A DNA stretch of 64,000 nt from Halosimplex aquaticum (GTDB taxonomy: Archaea > Halobacteriota > Halobacteria > Halobacteriales > Haloarculaceae): positions 4,650,001-4,714,000 of the forward strand of contig NZ_CP118158.1 in the NCBI RefSeq assembly GCF_028747785.1. Reading direction: 5' to 3'. Every line of letters starts with the position of its first letter. The first letter of the stretch is position 1. Below are positions 47,094 through 55,755 of this stretch, piece by piece. Below the pieces are notes generated by a model. It worked only from the letters and a program-made list of their open reading frames with translations, did no database searches and was not told the origin of the DNA. The position numbers were made by a program, and so were the translations under genes.

Positions 47094-47123
47094 AGGACGG
47101 TACAGACTCAGATCGACTCTATT

Positions 47124-47879
47124 CTAACTGGGCAAAGAAGCGTCTGCTAACTCGTCTTTTATGAACAAAACCGTCAACCCTGCTACTGTGTCGATCCGCT
47201 CTCGGTTACCGTACATATGAGACCCATCGCTGGTGACGATTTTGCTCAAGACACCTTTCTTATCCAGCCAAGTAACGTCGCTCAAGATAACGGTATCAAC
47301 GAAGCCATCAACAAAACCGAAGCGCTCCTTGTAGGAGTCGCGTTCATCAGAGGGAACAGAAGACTCTGTAACGCGGTTTTGAATCTCCTCTCTCGTCTCA
47401 CGAGCATTGGTCTGAATCGTATCACAGAGAACGTCCATAACTTCACGGGCAACCTCCGAAGTTAGCTCTCTCCCATCCACGGTGTATTCAATGAACCTCC
47501 GAATGTTCGGCCGGATGTACTCCTTGATGCTTTTTTCATCGACCTTCTCTTTCACTCTGCTTTCCTCCAGAAAGTCATCGGTCAGAGATTCTATGCTGAG
47601 ATCATCATCGTCACTTGATTGGAGCTTTAGATCTAAGTTGATTTGAGCAGCACGAACATTCGATAGTTTCTTTCCGAAAAGCCCCTCTTCGGTGTCCCAA
47701 TCGATGTCCGTGTTTCTAAGCAGGTTATCGTCCGTACTGTTGCAATATTCGTACACCACAGGAGGGGTGAGATAGAAGCTGTTCTCTGAGTCGAAGATCC
47801 GTCTGGAGTCGGTAAACCAGAGATCGTGCAGGAAAGTAACACCGACGACCGCGCCTGTGTCCAAGAAGTATCGAGCCAT
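47124..47879 (-). CDS. PIN-domain-like protein (putative toxin or nuclease)
   Basis: A 251-residue protein that opens MARYFLDTGAVVGVTF, the usual first strand and acidic residue (D7) of PIN nucleases, with E44 (PPVVYEYC) and later D195 and D218 as candidate metal ligands. It is longer than common PIN toxins (about 130-150) because of a central helical insert. The ATG at 47879 is one base after the stop of the Panacea gene, so the pair is an operon. RNA cleavage when set free from its partner is the expected role. Confidence 0.68.
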   Translation of the reverse strand: MARYFLDTGAVVGVTFLHDLWFTDSRRIFDSENSFYLTPPVVYEYCNSTDDNLLRNTDIDWDTEEGLFGKKLSNVRAAQINLDLKLQSSDDDDLSIESLTDDFLEESRVKEKVDEKSIKEYIRPNIRRFIEYTVDGRELTSEVAREVMDVLCDTIQTNARETREEIQNRVTESSVPSDERDSYKERFGFVDGFVDTVILSDVTWLDKKGVLSKIVTSDGSHMYGNRERIDTVAGLTVLFIKDELADASLPS

Positions 47880-47880
47880 A

Positions 47881-48750
47881 TTAAACAGGGATCTTGACAT
47901 CAAGGTGCGGAACAACGAATGCTTCCGCTGCTTTCAGGGCTTCTTCAGAATCGCTCGCATTTGCACGTGCTTTCTCACGCTCAAGCTCTAAGAACTTGGA
48001 TCGTAAATGCTGCTTCGCATCCCTAATGCTGTTCTCGTCCACCTCCGTGGCGATCTCCTGCCGGGTCAGTCCGTTATTGTTCCTGCAGGCGAGTTCTAAA
48101 CAGAACAGTCGCCAGAACATTTTCGCTAATTTTTGTGCCCGGTTAGGATCGTAGTCATCTGAGTCGATTTCCGCACTCATCAACCGATACCAGATGTACA
48201 AATCATCCTCGTATTCAGGGTAATCTGCTAATGGGAAGTGTTCAACGAACGCGCAAAGACTCTCCCGAGTCGGTTCTCTATTCTTTTTTCCAAAGAGTGT
48301 GGTCTGTTCATCGTCCGTAGCGACCTCCAGTTGCTTGTCCAACCGACGGTACGTTTGTTGGACATCATATGGTGCTTCCCGATACATCTTATCGGTTAGA
48401 GAATCCAACCCAAGGTCGTAGTACTGATCGAGGCTCCGGGACAACGCCCGCCGTCCCTTTTGGACAGCTGTGTCACTCGCGGTGATGTCAGAGGGTTCTG
48501 TGTCGCAGGCAATTCGTTGTCCATGGTCAGTATTGATTACTCTCACACCGGAGTTGGATGTCTTGACAACAGCACCATACATATACCAGAAAAGAGGGAT
48601 CTCAGCGTTGATGTGCTTTTTCTGGAATTCCTTCTCAGCGAAATACAGGATTTTATGAAGCGCTTTCGGTGGGATTGAATTCGAGTATTCCTTTTGATGT
48701 TCATCCAAGAGGAGGGCTGTGGTTTCTTCGAGGCTAAGCTGTTGAGTCAT
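47881..48750 (-). CDS. Panacea-domain protein (putative antitoxin)
   Basis: A 289-residue protein with an N-terminal Panacea/SocA-like region (IPPKALHKILYFAEKEFQ, then PLFWYMYGAVV). Panacea domains act as antitoxins paired with many toxin types. The C-terminal half is helical and charged. It is followed at once by the PIN-like gene and is divergent from the Argonaute operon. A TATA-like GATTTATAC (48784-48792 on this strand) lies 38 bases before its ATG. Confidence 0.7.
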   Translation of the reverse strand: MTQQLSLEETTALLLDEHQKEYSNSIPPKALHKILYFAEKEFQKKHINAEIPLFWYMYGAVVKTSNSGVRVINTDHGQRIACDTEPSDITASDTAVQKGRRALSRSLDQYYDLGLDSLTDKMYREAPYDVQQTYRRLDKQLEVATDDEQTTLFGKKNREPTRESLCAFVEHFPLADYPEYEDDLYIWYRLMSAEIDSDDYDPNRAQKLAKMFWRLFCLELACRNNNGLTRQEIATEVDENSIRDAKQHLRSKFLELEREKARANASDSEEALKAAEAFVVPHLDVKIPV

Positions 48751-48824
48751 CGTAGAGGCTTACAATGAAGTTATTACCAGTACTGTATAAATCTCAGCCA
48801 CTGCAAGTGAGGGTTTCCACGAGG

Positions 48825-48833
48825 GTTTATACT
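48825..48833 (+). promoter_or_regulatory. TATA-like element of the short-Argonaute operon
   Basis: GTTTATACT is centred about 27 bases before the GTG at 48856. It sits in GAGGGTTTATAC; a related GAGGGTTTATCC lies before the gene at 45952. Confidence 0.5.
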
Positions 48834-48855
48834 TTCCACTATCATTTGTACTCTC

Positions 48856-50295
48856 GTGTCGTGGGAGAATCTTGAGGGCGGGCAGGAATCAAGCCAACAC
48901 AAGGGTGAAGCCTACCGCCGTCGCGTGGAGGAATACCTCGAATCAAAAGAGTTCCTCAGCACTGGCGACCCGTATTCTGGAACGTCTGATATCCGCCTTA
49001 CGAGACCTGCCCACAATGAAGAGAAAATCTTCCGTGTTGAAACAAAGAACACAAAGGCATCATTAGCCGATGATACTCTCTTAACGGAACTTACCCGGCA
49101 GTTCATCGACTTCTATGTGACCAGCGAAGAATTTGAATTCCACATTTTCGCCGTGGACTACGCCGATCAGCGACGGTGGAAAAACGTCTTTCGTGATCGG
49201 ACACGCAAAGAAGATGAGGTAGAGCGTCTGTATGACGATATCTGTGAGAAGCACAAACTAAACCAGGATGAGACAGAACGGTTCGAAGAGCTGGATTTCG
49301 ACGACTTCTGGCGATTTTTGGAGAGTGTCCATATCAAAAAAGCGGGGTACGAACGGCTTGGAGAGCTGATTACAGAGAATGAGTCACGCGAACAACGAGA
49401 GAAGAAGTGGGAGTTCTTTACTCGTGAAAATAAACCGGTTAAGAAACCGGGGGAGCTTATCCCGAACTTCCTACGGATTACACAGTTCCCGCAGTCCATC
49501 TGGACTGCTCCAGCGCTAACTACCGATTACAAAGAGGTCTACAAAGAGAACCCGCGTCATTTACCGATCTGGTTCGAGGGAACAACGGCATTTAGCCTGA
49601 TACCACCGGAGCAAATGAGCGACTCCCTGGTTAAATTCGTAAATACAGACGAAGCAGTCGCTCACGACTTCGAGAGTTGGATTACAGACGATAGTACAGA
49701 CCTGCGAATCGGGAAAATCCTCTTGAACAATCAATTAACCTGGCGTGGCGAAGAGCTCCACGACAACTGCAAGGTGATCAGACACAAGGGAACCTACAAA
49801 TTGGTGTTCACCACTAATAGGCCAGTTCAGCAGACGTTGGATGGCGATGTGAAACAGGGAGAAGAGAGAATGTCCAAAGATGGGTACACCGCAACAATTG
49901 GAGTGAAGGGTGTTGTTGGACACCGATACGGTTCGATTTCGATCAAACAATATGATGGCCACTACTATCCGTTCATAGAGACTGGCTGGGTCTTTTCACA
50001 AGAGGGATTCGGGGAGAACATCATCACTGGCGAGTTTGCCAGTACACTCCACCATTGGTTGAGAAAGAACGGGTATGACCAGCACCCGAATCATCGTGCT
50101 CAATTCAAACAATGGTTACACCATCTCAGAACCGGGGTCAGTGGTGCTGACGAACCCCATATTAGCGAGTTAGGTCGAGTAGACCCGGATCAGTGTATGA
50201 AGTTTAGTCGCCCAACTGGGATGACACTCGATGTGCGACCTCCACAAAATAGTGCTGAACAAAATGCATTGATGGAAGGTGATCAAGTTGAGTGA
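48856..50295 (+). CDS. PD-(D/E)XK nuclease-APAZ-like protein, partner of short pAgo
   Basis: A 479-residue protein starting at GTG. The first 170 residues carry a restriction-endonuclease-like site: D45 (GTSDIRL) and E62-x-K64 (FRVETKNTK). The remaining 300 residues sit where an APAZ domain is expected, the part that stands in for the N and PAZ regions of Argonaute, but I call APAZ from gene order and length rather than a clear motif. The gene overlaps the short pAgo by 17 bases. In SPARDA systems such a DREN-APAZ subunit degrades DNA without specificity once the pAgo has bound a guide and target, killing the infected cell. Confidence 0.72.
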   Translation: MSWENLEGGQESSQHKGEAYRRRVEEYLESKEFLSTGDPYSGTSDIRLTRPAHNEEKIFRVETKNTKASLADDTLLTELTRQFIDFYVTSEEFEFHIFAVDYADQRRWKNVFRDRTRKEDEVERLYDDICEKHKLNQDETERFEELDFDDFWRFLESVHIKKAGYERLGELITENESREQREKKWEFFTRENKPVKKPGELIPNFLRITQFPQSIWTAPALTTDYKEVYKENPRHLPIWFEGTTAFSLIPPEQMSDSLVKFVNTDEAVAHDFESWITDDSTDLRIGKILLNNQLTWRGEELHDNCKVIRHKGTYKLVFTTNRPVQQTLDGDVKQGEERMSKDGYTATIGVKGVVGHRYGSISIKQYDGHYYPFIETGWVFSQEGFGENIITGEFASTLHHWLRKNGYDQHPNHRAQFKQWLHHLRTGVSGADEPHISELGRVDPDQCMKFSRPTGMTLDVRPPQNSAEQNALMEGDQVE

Positions 50296-51712
50296 ATTTT
50301 CCTCCGGATTCCGTCTTGAACGAGTACGGGAACCAGAGCTGGTCTTTGCCAACGATGGGGGAGCCAAGGATCCACGAGCGGGTCTACTGAAATACGGCCC
50401 TTGTCCGCGAGCTAAGGGGGTCGAACACGAGGTGGTTAATGTCGGTATCGTAGGAGATAGCCGCTCCATCAGTATGATGGAAAGCCTGCTTCGGGACATG
50501 CGGACTGGTGTTCCGAGTAAAAAGAATCGGAAACGGTGGAAGCCCGATTTCCCCGGGCTTGGAACCAACTCTGAGTTGCGGTTTGATTATCAGACGCTTG
50601 AGAAATGGAAGGGGAGAATTCAGCCAAGTGACATCGAAGATATTGGCGAGATACGAGATCGAGGTCACCGGACTGAAACTGCGTTTAACCACATAAAATA
50701 CCAGATTCAGCGGGTGTGTAAGCAGACGCCACCTCCAGATCTTGTTTTCGTCGTTATCCCGGAGCGTATCGTGGAGTATTGTTCTGACCCAGATACGGAT
50801 ACGAACGAAATCAGGACTGAAGACGGGAATTTCCGAAGTCGAATCAAGATCGTGGGGATGCAGGAGAAACCCACGCAGCTGATGACACCCAGGGCACTTC
50901 GAGGTGGAAACGACGTTCAGGAGCGCTCAGAAATGGCGTGGAACATCGCTGTCGGAATGCTATACAAGGCGCGTGAAGGCAGACCTTGGAAGTTAGCGGA
51001 CCTTCGGAGTAGAACGTGTTATGCAGGCATCTCGTTTTATCAAGAACGGTCTGACGACCCGGACACTCGGGCTGCAATTGCCCAAGTCTTCATTGACGAC
51101 GGAAGGAACTTCGTCATCGAAGGAGGTGCTGTGGAGGATGTCGCTACTGAAGAGCGCCAAACACACATTTCCTACTCCGATGCGAAGCGGCTCGTTGAGA
51201 ACATCCTTGAGGAATATGGGAACCAGCGTGATGAAATGCCGAGGCGGTTAGTCCTCCACAAGTCTTCGAACTTCTTAGATGACGAAACGAGAGGGTTCGC
51301 AGATGGGGCAACAGACGTGAAGACAAAAGAATTCATCACCGTCCGAAAACGGCATCCCCTCCGTCTCTTTGGTCAAGGTGACAATCCACCCCTGCGTGGG
51401 ACACTCGCTATTCCTCCAGGAGAACGGGAGTATTACCTGTACACCACGGGATTCGTCCCTGAACAGTCCGTGTACAATAATCCGGGAACGCCGAAACCGC
51501 TAGTCCTTCGGCCGCATCCAGAGTATTTCTCAGGCGATTACCACCGGATCTGTGAGGAAATTCTCAAATTCACAAAGTTAGATTGGAACAGCTCCGATTT
51601 CTGTAAGCGCCTCCCAGTTACGATCGGGATTGCTGACGCTGTAAGCGAAATTTTAGCCGAGCCTGCTGCTTCAGACATCAACCTCCAAACCCATTATTAC
51701 TATTATATGTGA
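50279..51712 (+). CDS. Short prokaryotic Argonaute (MID-PIWI, catalytically inactive)
   Basis: A 477-residue protein with hallmarks of short pAgos: DPRAGLLKYGP (31-41), LVFVVIPERIVEYC (MID, 155-168), the segment YKAREGRPWKLA and the PIWI strand CYAGISFY (247-254). The position of the first catalytic aspartate is not acidic, and LVLHKSS (324-330) replaces the usual aspartate-bearing strand, so target slicing is not expected. It should bind a nucleic-acid guide and activate the nuclease partner. The GTG start overlaps the partner gene. Codon use is lower in GC than the host genes. The family call is firm; the guide type is unknown. Confidence 0.86.
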   Translation: MIKLSEFSSGFRLERVREPELVFANDGGAKDPRAGLLKYGPCPRAKGVEHEVVNVGIVGDSRSISMMESLLRDMRTGVPSKKNRKRWKPDFPGLGTNSELRFDYQTLEKWKGRIQPSDIEDIGEIRDRGHRTETAFNHIKYQIQRVCKQTPPPDLVFVVIPERIVEYCSDPDTDTNEIRTEDGNFRSRIKIVGMQEKPTQLMTPRALRGGNDVQERSEMAWNIAVGMLYKAREGRPWKLADLRSRTCYAGISFYQERSDDPDTRAAIAQVFIDDGRNFVIEGGAVEDVATEERQTHISYSDAKRLVENILEEYGNQRDEMPRRLVLHKSSNFLDDETRGFADGATDVKTKEFITVRKRHPLRLFGQGDNPPLRGTLAIPPGEREYYLYTTGFVPEQSVYNNPGTPKPLVLRPHPEYFSGDYHRICEEILKFTKLDWNSSDFCKRLPVTIGIADAVSEILAEPAASDINLQTHYYYYM

Positions 51713-51735
51713 CTTCCGGGTAGTGTGCAAGTTGG

Positions 51736-51871
51736 CACAGAACCGTATCAGACACATCAGGTTCGAACGAACATCGACACAGATGTGTTCTCAGCGTTCA
51801 CTGTCGGCTCTGTCCTAACTGTTATTGAGGAAGAGTCCGGCGTGGAAGCTACTCGGTAGGATTGTTACTTC
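51736..51871. repeat. 135-bp direct repeat, right copy
   Basis: This matches 46959-47093 closely. It begins 23 bases after the short pAgo stop and ends inside the last codons of the gene at 51865. A nine-base direct repeat ACTTCCGGG occurs on both sides (51712-51720 and 51867-51875). Confidence 0.9.
51737..51859 (+). pseudogene. C-terminal remnant of a PD-(D/E)XK gene
   Basis: About 40 codons in frame to a TAG match the C-terminus of the protein at 46390 (for example RTNIDTD and SAFTVGSVLTVIEEE), with substitutions. There is no start or nuclease core, so it is a remnant of a second, diverged copy. Its presence beside the BREX-like operon suggests that a full copy once stood here. Confidence 0.85.
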
Positions 51872-52254
51872 CGGGCGACCGAGTGAGTGGCTGAGATTGG
51901 TTTCGGCTCTTCTACGAAGAGCTGTCCAACATTCAGGTATACCCCGCCCTGACTACGTTCGATCCGGATCCGGAACGCATTATCGTCAACGATCGTCCCA
52001 TCTACGTAGAGCTGGACAGCGTCCATCGACTGTATGGACCGTGTTCGTCGAAGCACCTGCTGCAATTCCCGGATGATCTTGCTACGAGATTCTTCAGTCG
52101 CGTTGTAAAGCAGATCATCAAGGCCTGTAACTGTCACAGGACACTCAAGGGACTGGTCAGCAGCCAGTTTACGGAAGAACTCTAATGCAGTGAGCTCGTT
52201 ACTGGTGTCCGCGACTGGCTCAGTCACAATGTTGTAGCCTTGATGGAGTGCCAT
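51865..52254 (-). CDS. Last gene of the BREX-like operon, unknown function
   Basis: A 129-residue protein starting one base after the methyltransferase stop, so it is co-transcribed. It has a helical N-terminal half (ALEFFRKLAADQSLECPVTV) and a beta-rich C-terminal half (VQLYVDGTIVDDNAFRIRI). I recognise no BREX or restriction family. It may be a small structural or regulatory subunit. Confidence 0.65.
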   Translation of the reverse strand: MALHQGYNIVTEPVADTSNELTALEFFRKLAADQSLECPVTVTGLDDLLYNATEESRSKIIRELQQVLRRTRSIQSMDAVQLYVDGTIVDDNAFRIRIERSQGGVYLNVGQLFVEEPKPISATHSVARK

Positions 52255-52255
52255 G

Positions 52256-54820
52256 TTAGAACTGGGAAAGCCCCATATTCATTACGCGCTCGTAGCGCTC
52301 ATCACCGGTGATACCCGACATGAAGTCGGCCAGTTCTTCCAGATCCTGACTTTTCCATTCCTTTAGGTACTCTCGGGTGTTTTGATCCGTCTTGTAGAGG
52401 TGATAGAGGTATTGCACCTTATCAATATCTAGCAACTCCTCACCTTCTTTCCCGTTGCCATTCAACTTCTTTTCAATAAAGGTGATTCGTTCATCGGCAG
52501 TTACTGGCTCTTTCCGACTGCGGGACCCTTTTACCAACTTCTCGTTTTCAAGATCGCTAAGGTTCAGGTTCTTAGCAAGAAGGTGCTTATTCAGGTCGTC
52601 ATGCTCTTCGGGTGCACGTTGACTAAAGGCAGCATATGCTTTCGTGACAGGATCGATGTCTTGTGGGAGGTTTACCGAACTCTCCAATATTTGTTCTATG
52701 ATCGTGTCTACAGTATCCAGTGCCTCATCAATGCCAACTTGCTCTCCTTCAGAGTGTACGTTCGGGTAATGCCGGGAGTAGTAGTACATGCATTTACCAC
52801 GAAGGATGACACTCAGGTCTGCTTGAGACAGGTTCTCGTGTCTCTCACGCTCTTCTTTGATCATATCTTGAAGTTCAAAGAAGAGGTTTTGCTGAAGTTC
52901 ACTGAGTGTGATTTCTTCTGTCGAAGTCTCTTTATTAGCGAAAATTAGGATGTCGTATTCTGCGTTATCCAGCTCGGCCACCGTCATACTGCCCGGCATT
53001 TCAGATTGTACAGGGTACGCTCCCGTAATGGTGAACCCACTCTGGATAAGTGCCTCCAAGATCACGGCCCAAGCCTTGTTGTTGTTATGGTGGTAGGTGA
53101 AAATAAGCTCACCATCATCTTTCAGTACACGGTGGCTTTCGGAGAAGACGTTTGCGAGTGTCTTGACGAAGAACTCACCGTCCTTTCCAGTTCTGTCGTT
53201 CTTTACGATCTCTCGTGCACTGGGGACGTGTTCCGGTGCCATCTCATCGTATCGATCACCAAGGACTTGATGGAGCCACACGTAGAAGTACTCAGACAAT
53301 TCGCTGTACTGTATGTTGTCGTAGTATGGTGGATCTGTGATGACGTAATCAACCTCACCATCTTCTAATTCAAGGTTTTCAGAGGTTTTGCACTTCAGGG
53401 ACCGTACGTTGTCTTCCGATATGCGTTCATTCTGGATGGGGTATTTTTTCGTATCTCCATCTTCTTTCACCATCTCAAATGGGTTTTGGCAGTATTCCTT
53501 TGCATCTGCGACAAACCCAAGGAAGTTACTCACTGAAGTAACATTCTCAATTGTGTTTATTGGATTAGGCTCTACAGTAGCCACTCGCGGTATGTATGAT
53601 TTCCTTGCGAAGACATTTTCTGCTTTTCTATGGTTCTCATGGTAATTCCATTTGACAAGCATACTGTTCCGCTTCAGACTGTTTGAGATCCCCGTTATGA
53701 GGAACTCAGCGATGTTTCCATCATCAAACTCCAACGCATTCTGGAAGAGAGTTCCATACGTCAGTAGCTGCCTATCGGTGTAGAGGTCCTGGTAGCTCTC
53801 ATAATTCCTAGTTGTTAGTCGGGACGTTTTGTCACCGGGGATGATTTCTTGGGTGGGAATCGGAAGTTCTTCAAATTCGTTATCGAGCCGCTCTTCGACT
53901 GCCTCTACCGTCTGCTGATCTTCTTCTGTGAACTCTTTGAATTTCTTGTTTCCAGTTTTTGTTAAGTACTGAATCGCGTAGTACTCAAATTCGGGCTTTT
54001 CATCCAGCCGGTCAAGTGTTTCCCGAACATCGTGCTTGTGACCGTTCTTGCAGGTGTACTTTACAGTTCCTCCGTAGTTTCGTGCGTTTCCGTTTTTAGG
54101 ATCAAAGGTCGTGTTGCAACTGGGACACGTGAGATCGTCAGAGACCTTCTCTGTCGTTTGAATTATTCTGTCATCGCAATCCGGATTTGGACAATAAACA
54201 CCCCCAGGAACGTCATTTGTTGTCTTGTTCTTTTTGAAGTTCGAAAGCATGTAGTTCTTGAAGAGGCGTACCTCTTCACCGCATGTGAGGCAAGGAAGGA
54301 TCTGTGTCTGGAAAGTGTAAAGAATTTCAGCTTCACTTCCCGTGTCCGGGTCAGTCGTAGTGAAGTACTTAGATAGATCCGACCGAGTCTTTTCGACTAA
54401 TTCTGTGGAAGCCTGCCGAAGTTCGGGAACATCTACATCATCCTTGATTTTCTTATTAATCCACCATGCAACTGGATTGAGCTCATATCCGATGACGTCT
54501 GCACCAACTCGATTTGCTTCAACAAGGGTAGTACCGCCGCCTGCAAATGGATCTAAGATGGTTGCTCCCTCAAAGTCATTTGATTCTAAGTATTTTCCGT
54601 GGTACTTCGTCTTCGCATCATTCGTGGAGAGGATGTCGTCACGGGTGGTTTTATCGTCGGTGAGTGCCGCCAAGGAAAGAATTCGAAACGTGGAACCTGG
54701 CCGTGGTGCGAACCACTTGTGCATGGCATAGACAGGCCTGTAGTACACGCGATTATATGTCTCTAGTTCTGCGATATCGTCCATCGTTCCAAGCGGCAGT
54801 TTGTCCCAAGTCTCTGTCAT
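52256..54820 (-). CDS. DUF1156-type DNA methyltransferase
   Basis: An 854-residue predicted adenine- or cytosine-N4 DNA methyltransferase. The N-terminus has the DUF1156 hallmark YAMHKWFAPRPGSTFR, then the AdoMet motif ILDPFAGGGTT (88-98), a zinc-binding insert (CLTCGEEV, CPNPDCDDR, CPSCNTTF) and the catalytic motif DPPY (496-499). In defence loci such enzymes mark host DNA as self. It starts two bases after the PglZ gene, as part of a five-gene operon. Compared with PglX of BREX it is a different methyltransferase branch. Confidence 0.85.
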   Translation of the reverse strand: MTETWDKLPLGTMDDIAELETYNRVYYRPVYAMHKWFAPRPGSTFRILSLAALTDDKTTRDDILSTNDAKTKYHGKYLESNDFEGATILDPFAGGGTTLVEANRVGADVIGYELNPVAWWINKKIKDDVDVPELRQASTELVEKTRSDLSKYFTTTDPDTGSEAEILYTFQTQILPCLTCGEEVRLFKNYMLSNFKKNKTTNDVPGGVYCPNPDCDDRIIQTTEKVSDDLTCPSCNTTFDPKNGNARNYGGTVKYTCKNGHKHDVRETLDRLDEKPEFEYYAIQYLTKTGNKKFKEFTEEDQQTVEAVEERLDNEFEELPIPTQEIIPGDKTSRLTTRNYESYQDLYTDRQLLTYGTLFQNALEFDDGNIAEFLITGISNSLKRNSMLVKWNYHENHRKAENVFARKSYIPRVATVEPNPINTIENVTSVSNFLGFVADAKEYCQNPFEMVKEDGDTKKYPIQNERISEDNVRSLKCKTSENLELEDGEVDYVITDPPYYDNIQYSELSEYFYVWLHQVLGDRYDEMAPEHVPSAREIVKNDRTGKDGEFFVKTLANVFSESHRVLKDDGELIFTYHHNNNKAWAVILEALIQSGFTITGAYPVQSEMPGSMTVAELDNAEYDILIFANKETSTEEITLSELQQNLFFELQDMIKEERERHENLSQADLSVILRGKCMYYYSRHYPNVHSEGEQVGIDEALDTVDTIIEQILESSVNLPQDIDPVTKAYAAFSQRAPEEHDDLNKHLLAKNLNLSDLENEKLVKGSRSRKEPVTADERITFIEKKLNGNGKEGEELLDIDKVQYLYHLYKTDQNTREYLKEWKSQDLEELADFMSGITGDERYERVMNMGLSQF

Positions 54821-54822
54821 TA

Positions 54823-55755
54823 TTAGTTACCTCCAGTCGTGTCGATCCGCAGTACCGGTGTCATACATTCGGAGAGACTGAGTCCACCGTGCATGATTTT
54901 CTTCGTTGCCCCACGTTTCGTCCATTTGTGATGACCTCTTACAACGTAATGGCCATCTACTCTTTTAATAACATTAGCATTCTCAAGCACCCGGTATGCC
55001 TGCCCATTCCCAATTTCACGGAACCTACTGCTGAATTTACCCGATAACGAGGATTCCTCTTCATCGGATAAAGAGTACGGGGAGTTCCCGAGGTGATTCA
55101 CGTAACCGTGATCGCTCGTCACGAGAAACTCTGAATGGACGCTCTCTTGAACCACGTCTTCAAGAAGCCCCTTCACACCTTGGTAAATCTCCTCTACTTC
55201 CTCCATCGAGTAATTACCTTTCAGGGCTCCTTCGAGCCGCTGATCTGGGTGGCGCGTCCAGACGAACGCTGGATCAGTACTCGGGAGCTGTGGGACGTCT
55301 CGATCACCGATGAAGCGAAAATCGTCCCGAGAAACTGCTGATGGGCTCTGAGCACCGAACCATTCTCGGCAGATAAACTGCGTTTCACTGGGGAGTCCCT
55401 CAATAGGAGCCCAAGTGAATGAGATATCCCAATCATGTTCAGACTGTAGCTCCTGCTCTAATCGGAACCCTTCACGGACACTGAGGGCATCCATGATCAC
55501 TCCACACCCACTGTCAATGGAGGTTACAGGGTGGTCCCCCATCGCATCAATGAGCTCATCGTAGAGATCAGGGTACAGCTTCAACAACTCGTATTCCAAT
55601 AACCGAGTCTGGTACTCTGATTCAGCGAGATGCCGATCGCTTAGTGCATCTGTATGCCCCCAGATCCGACGGAGGCACTCGAATACTCCATCCAGAACGT
55701 CCTTCTCATGAAGGAGTGCGTTAAACTCTTCTTCAGCATATAGTTCGTTACTCAT
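54823..55755 (-). CDS. PglZ-domain protein (alkaline phosphatase superfamily)
   Basis: A 310-residue protein with PglZ landmarks: D81 in SIDSGCG, TSDHGY (213-218) and MHGGLSLSE (288-296), which are metal-site motifs of the alkaline phosphatase fold. It is much shorter than typical BREX PglZ (about 800 residues) and consists almost only of the catalytic domain. Its ATG overlaps the ATPase stop by eight bases (ATGAGTAA). PglZ is the signature protein of BREX and Pgl phage-defence systems; its chemical role is unsettled. Confidence 0.8.
   Translation of the reverse strand: MSNELYAEEEFNALLHEKDVLDGVFECLRRIWGHTDALSDRHLAESEYQTRLLEYELLKLYPDLYDELIDAMGDHPVTSIDSGCGVIMDALSVREGFRLEQELQSEHDWDISFTWAPIEGLPSETQFICREWFGAQSPSAVSRDDFRFIGDRDVPQLPSTDPAFVWTRHPDQRLEGALKGNYSMEEVEEIYQGVKGLLEDVVQESVHSEFLVTSDHGYVNHLGNSPYSLSDEEESSLSGKFSSRFREIGNGQAYRVLENANVIKRVDGHYVVRGHHKWTKRGATKKIMHGGLSLSECMTPVLRIDTTGGN

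Noticed and set aside
50279..51712. Active slicing Argonaute
   Set aside because: The expected catalytic positions in the PIWI strands are not acidic, and the length is that of short pAgos, which need a partner effector.
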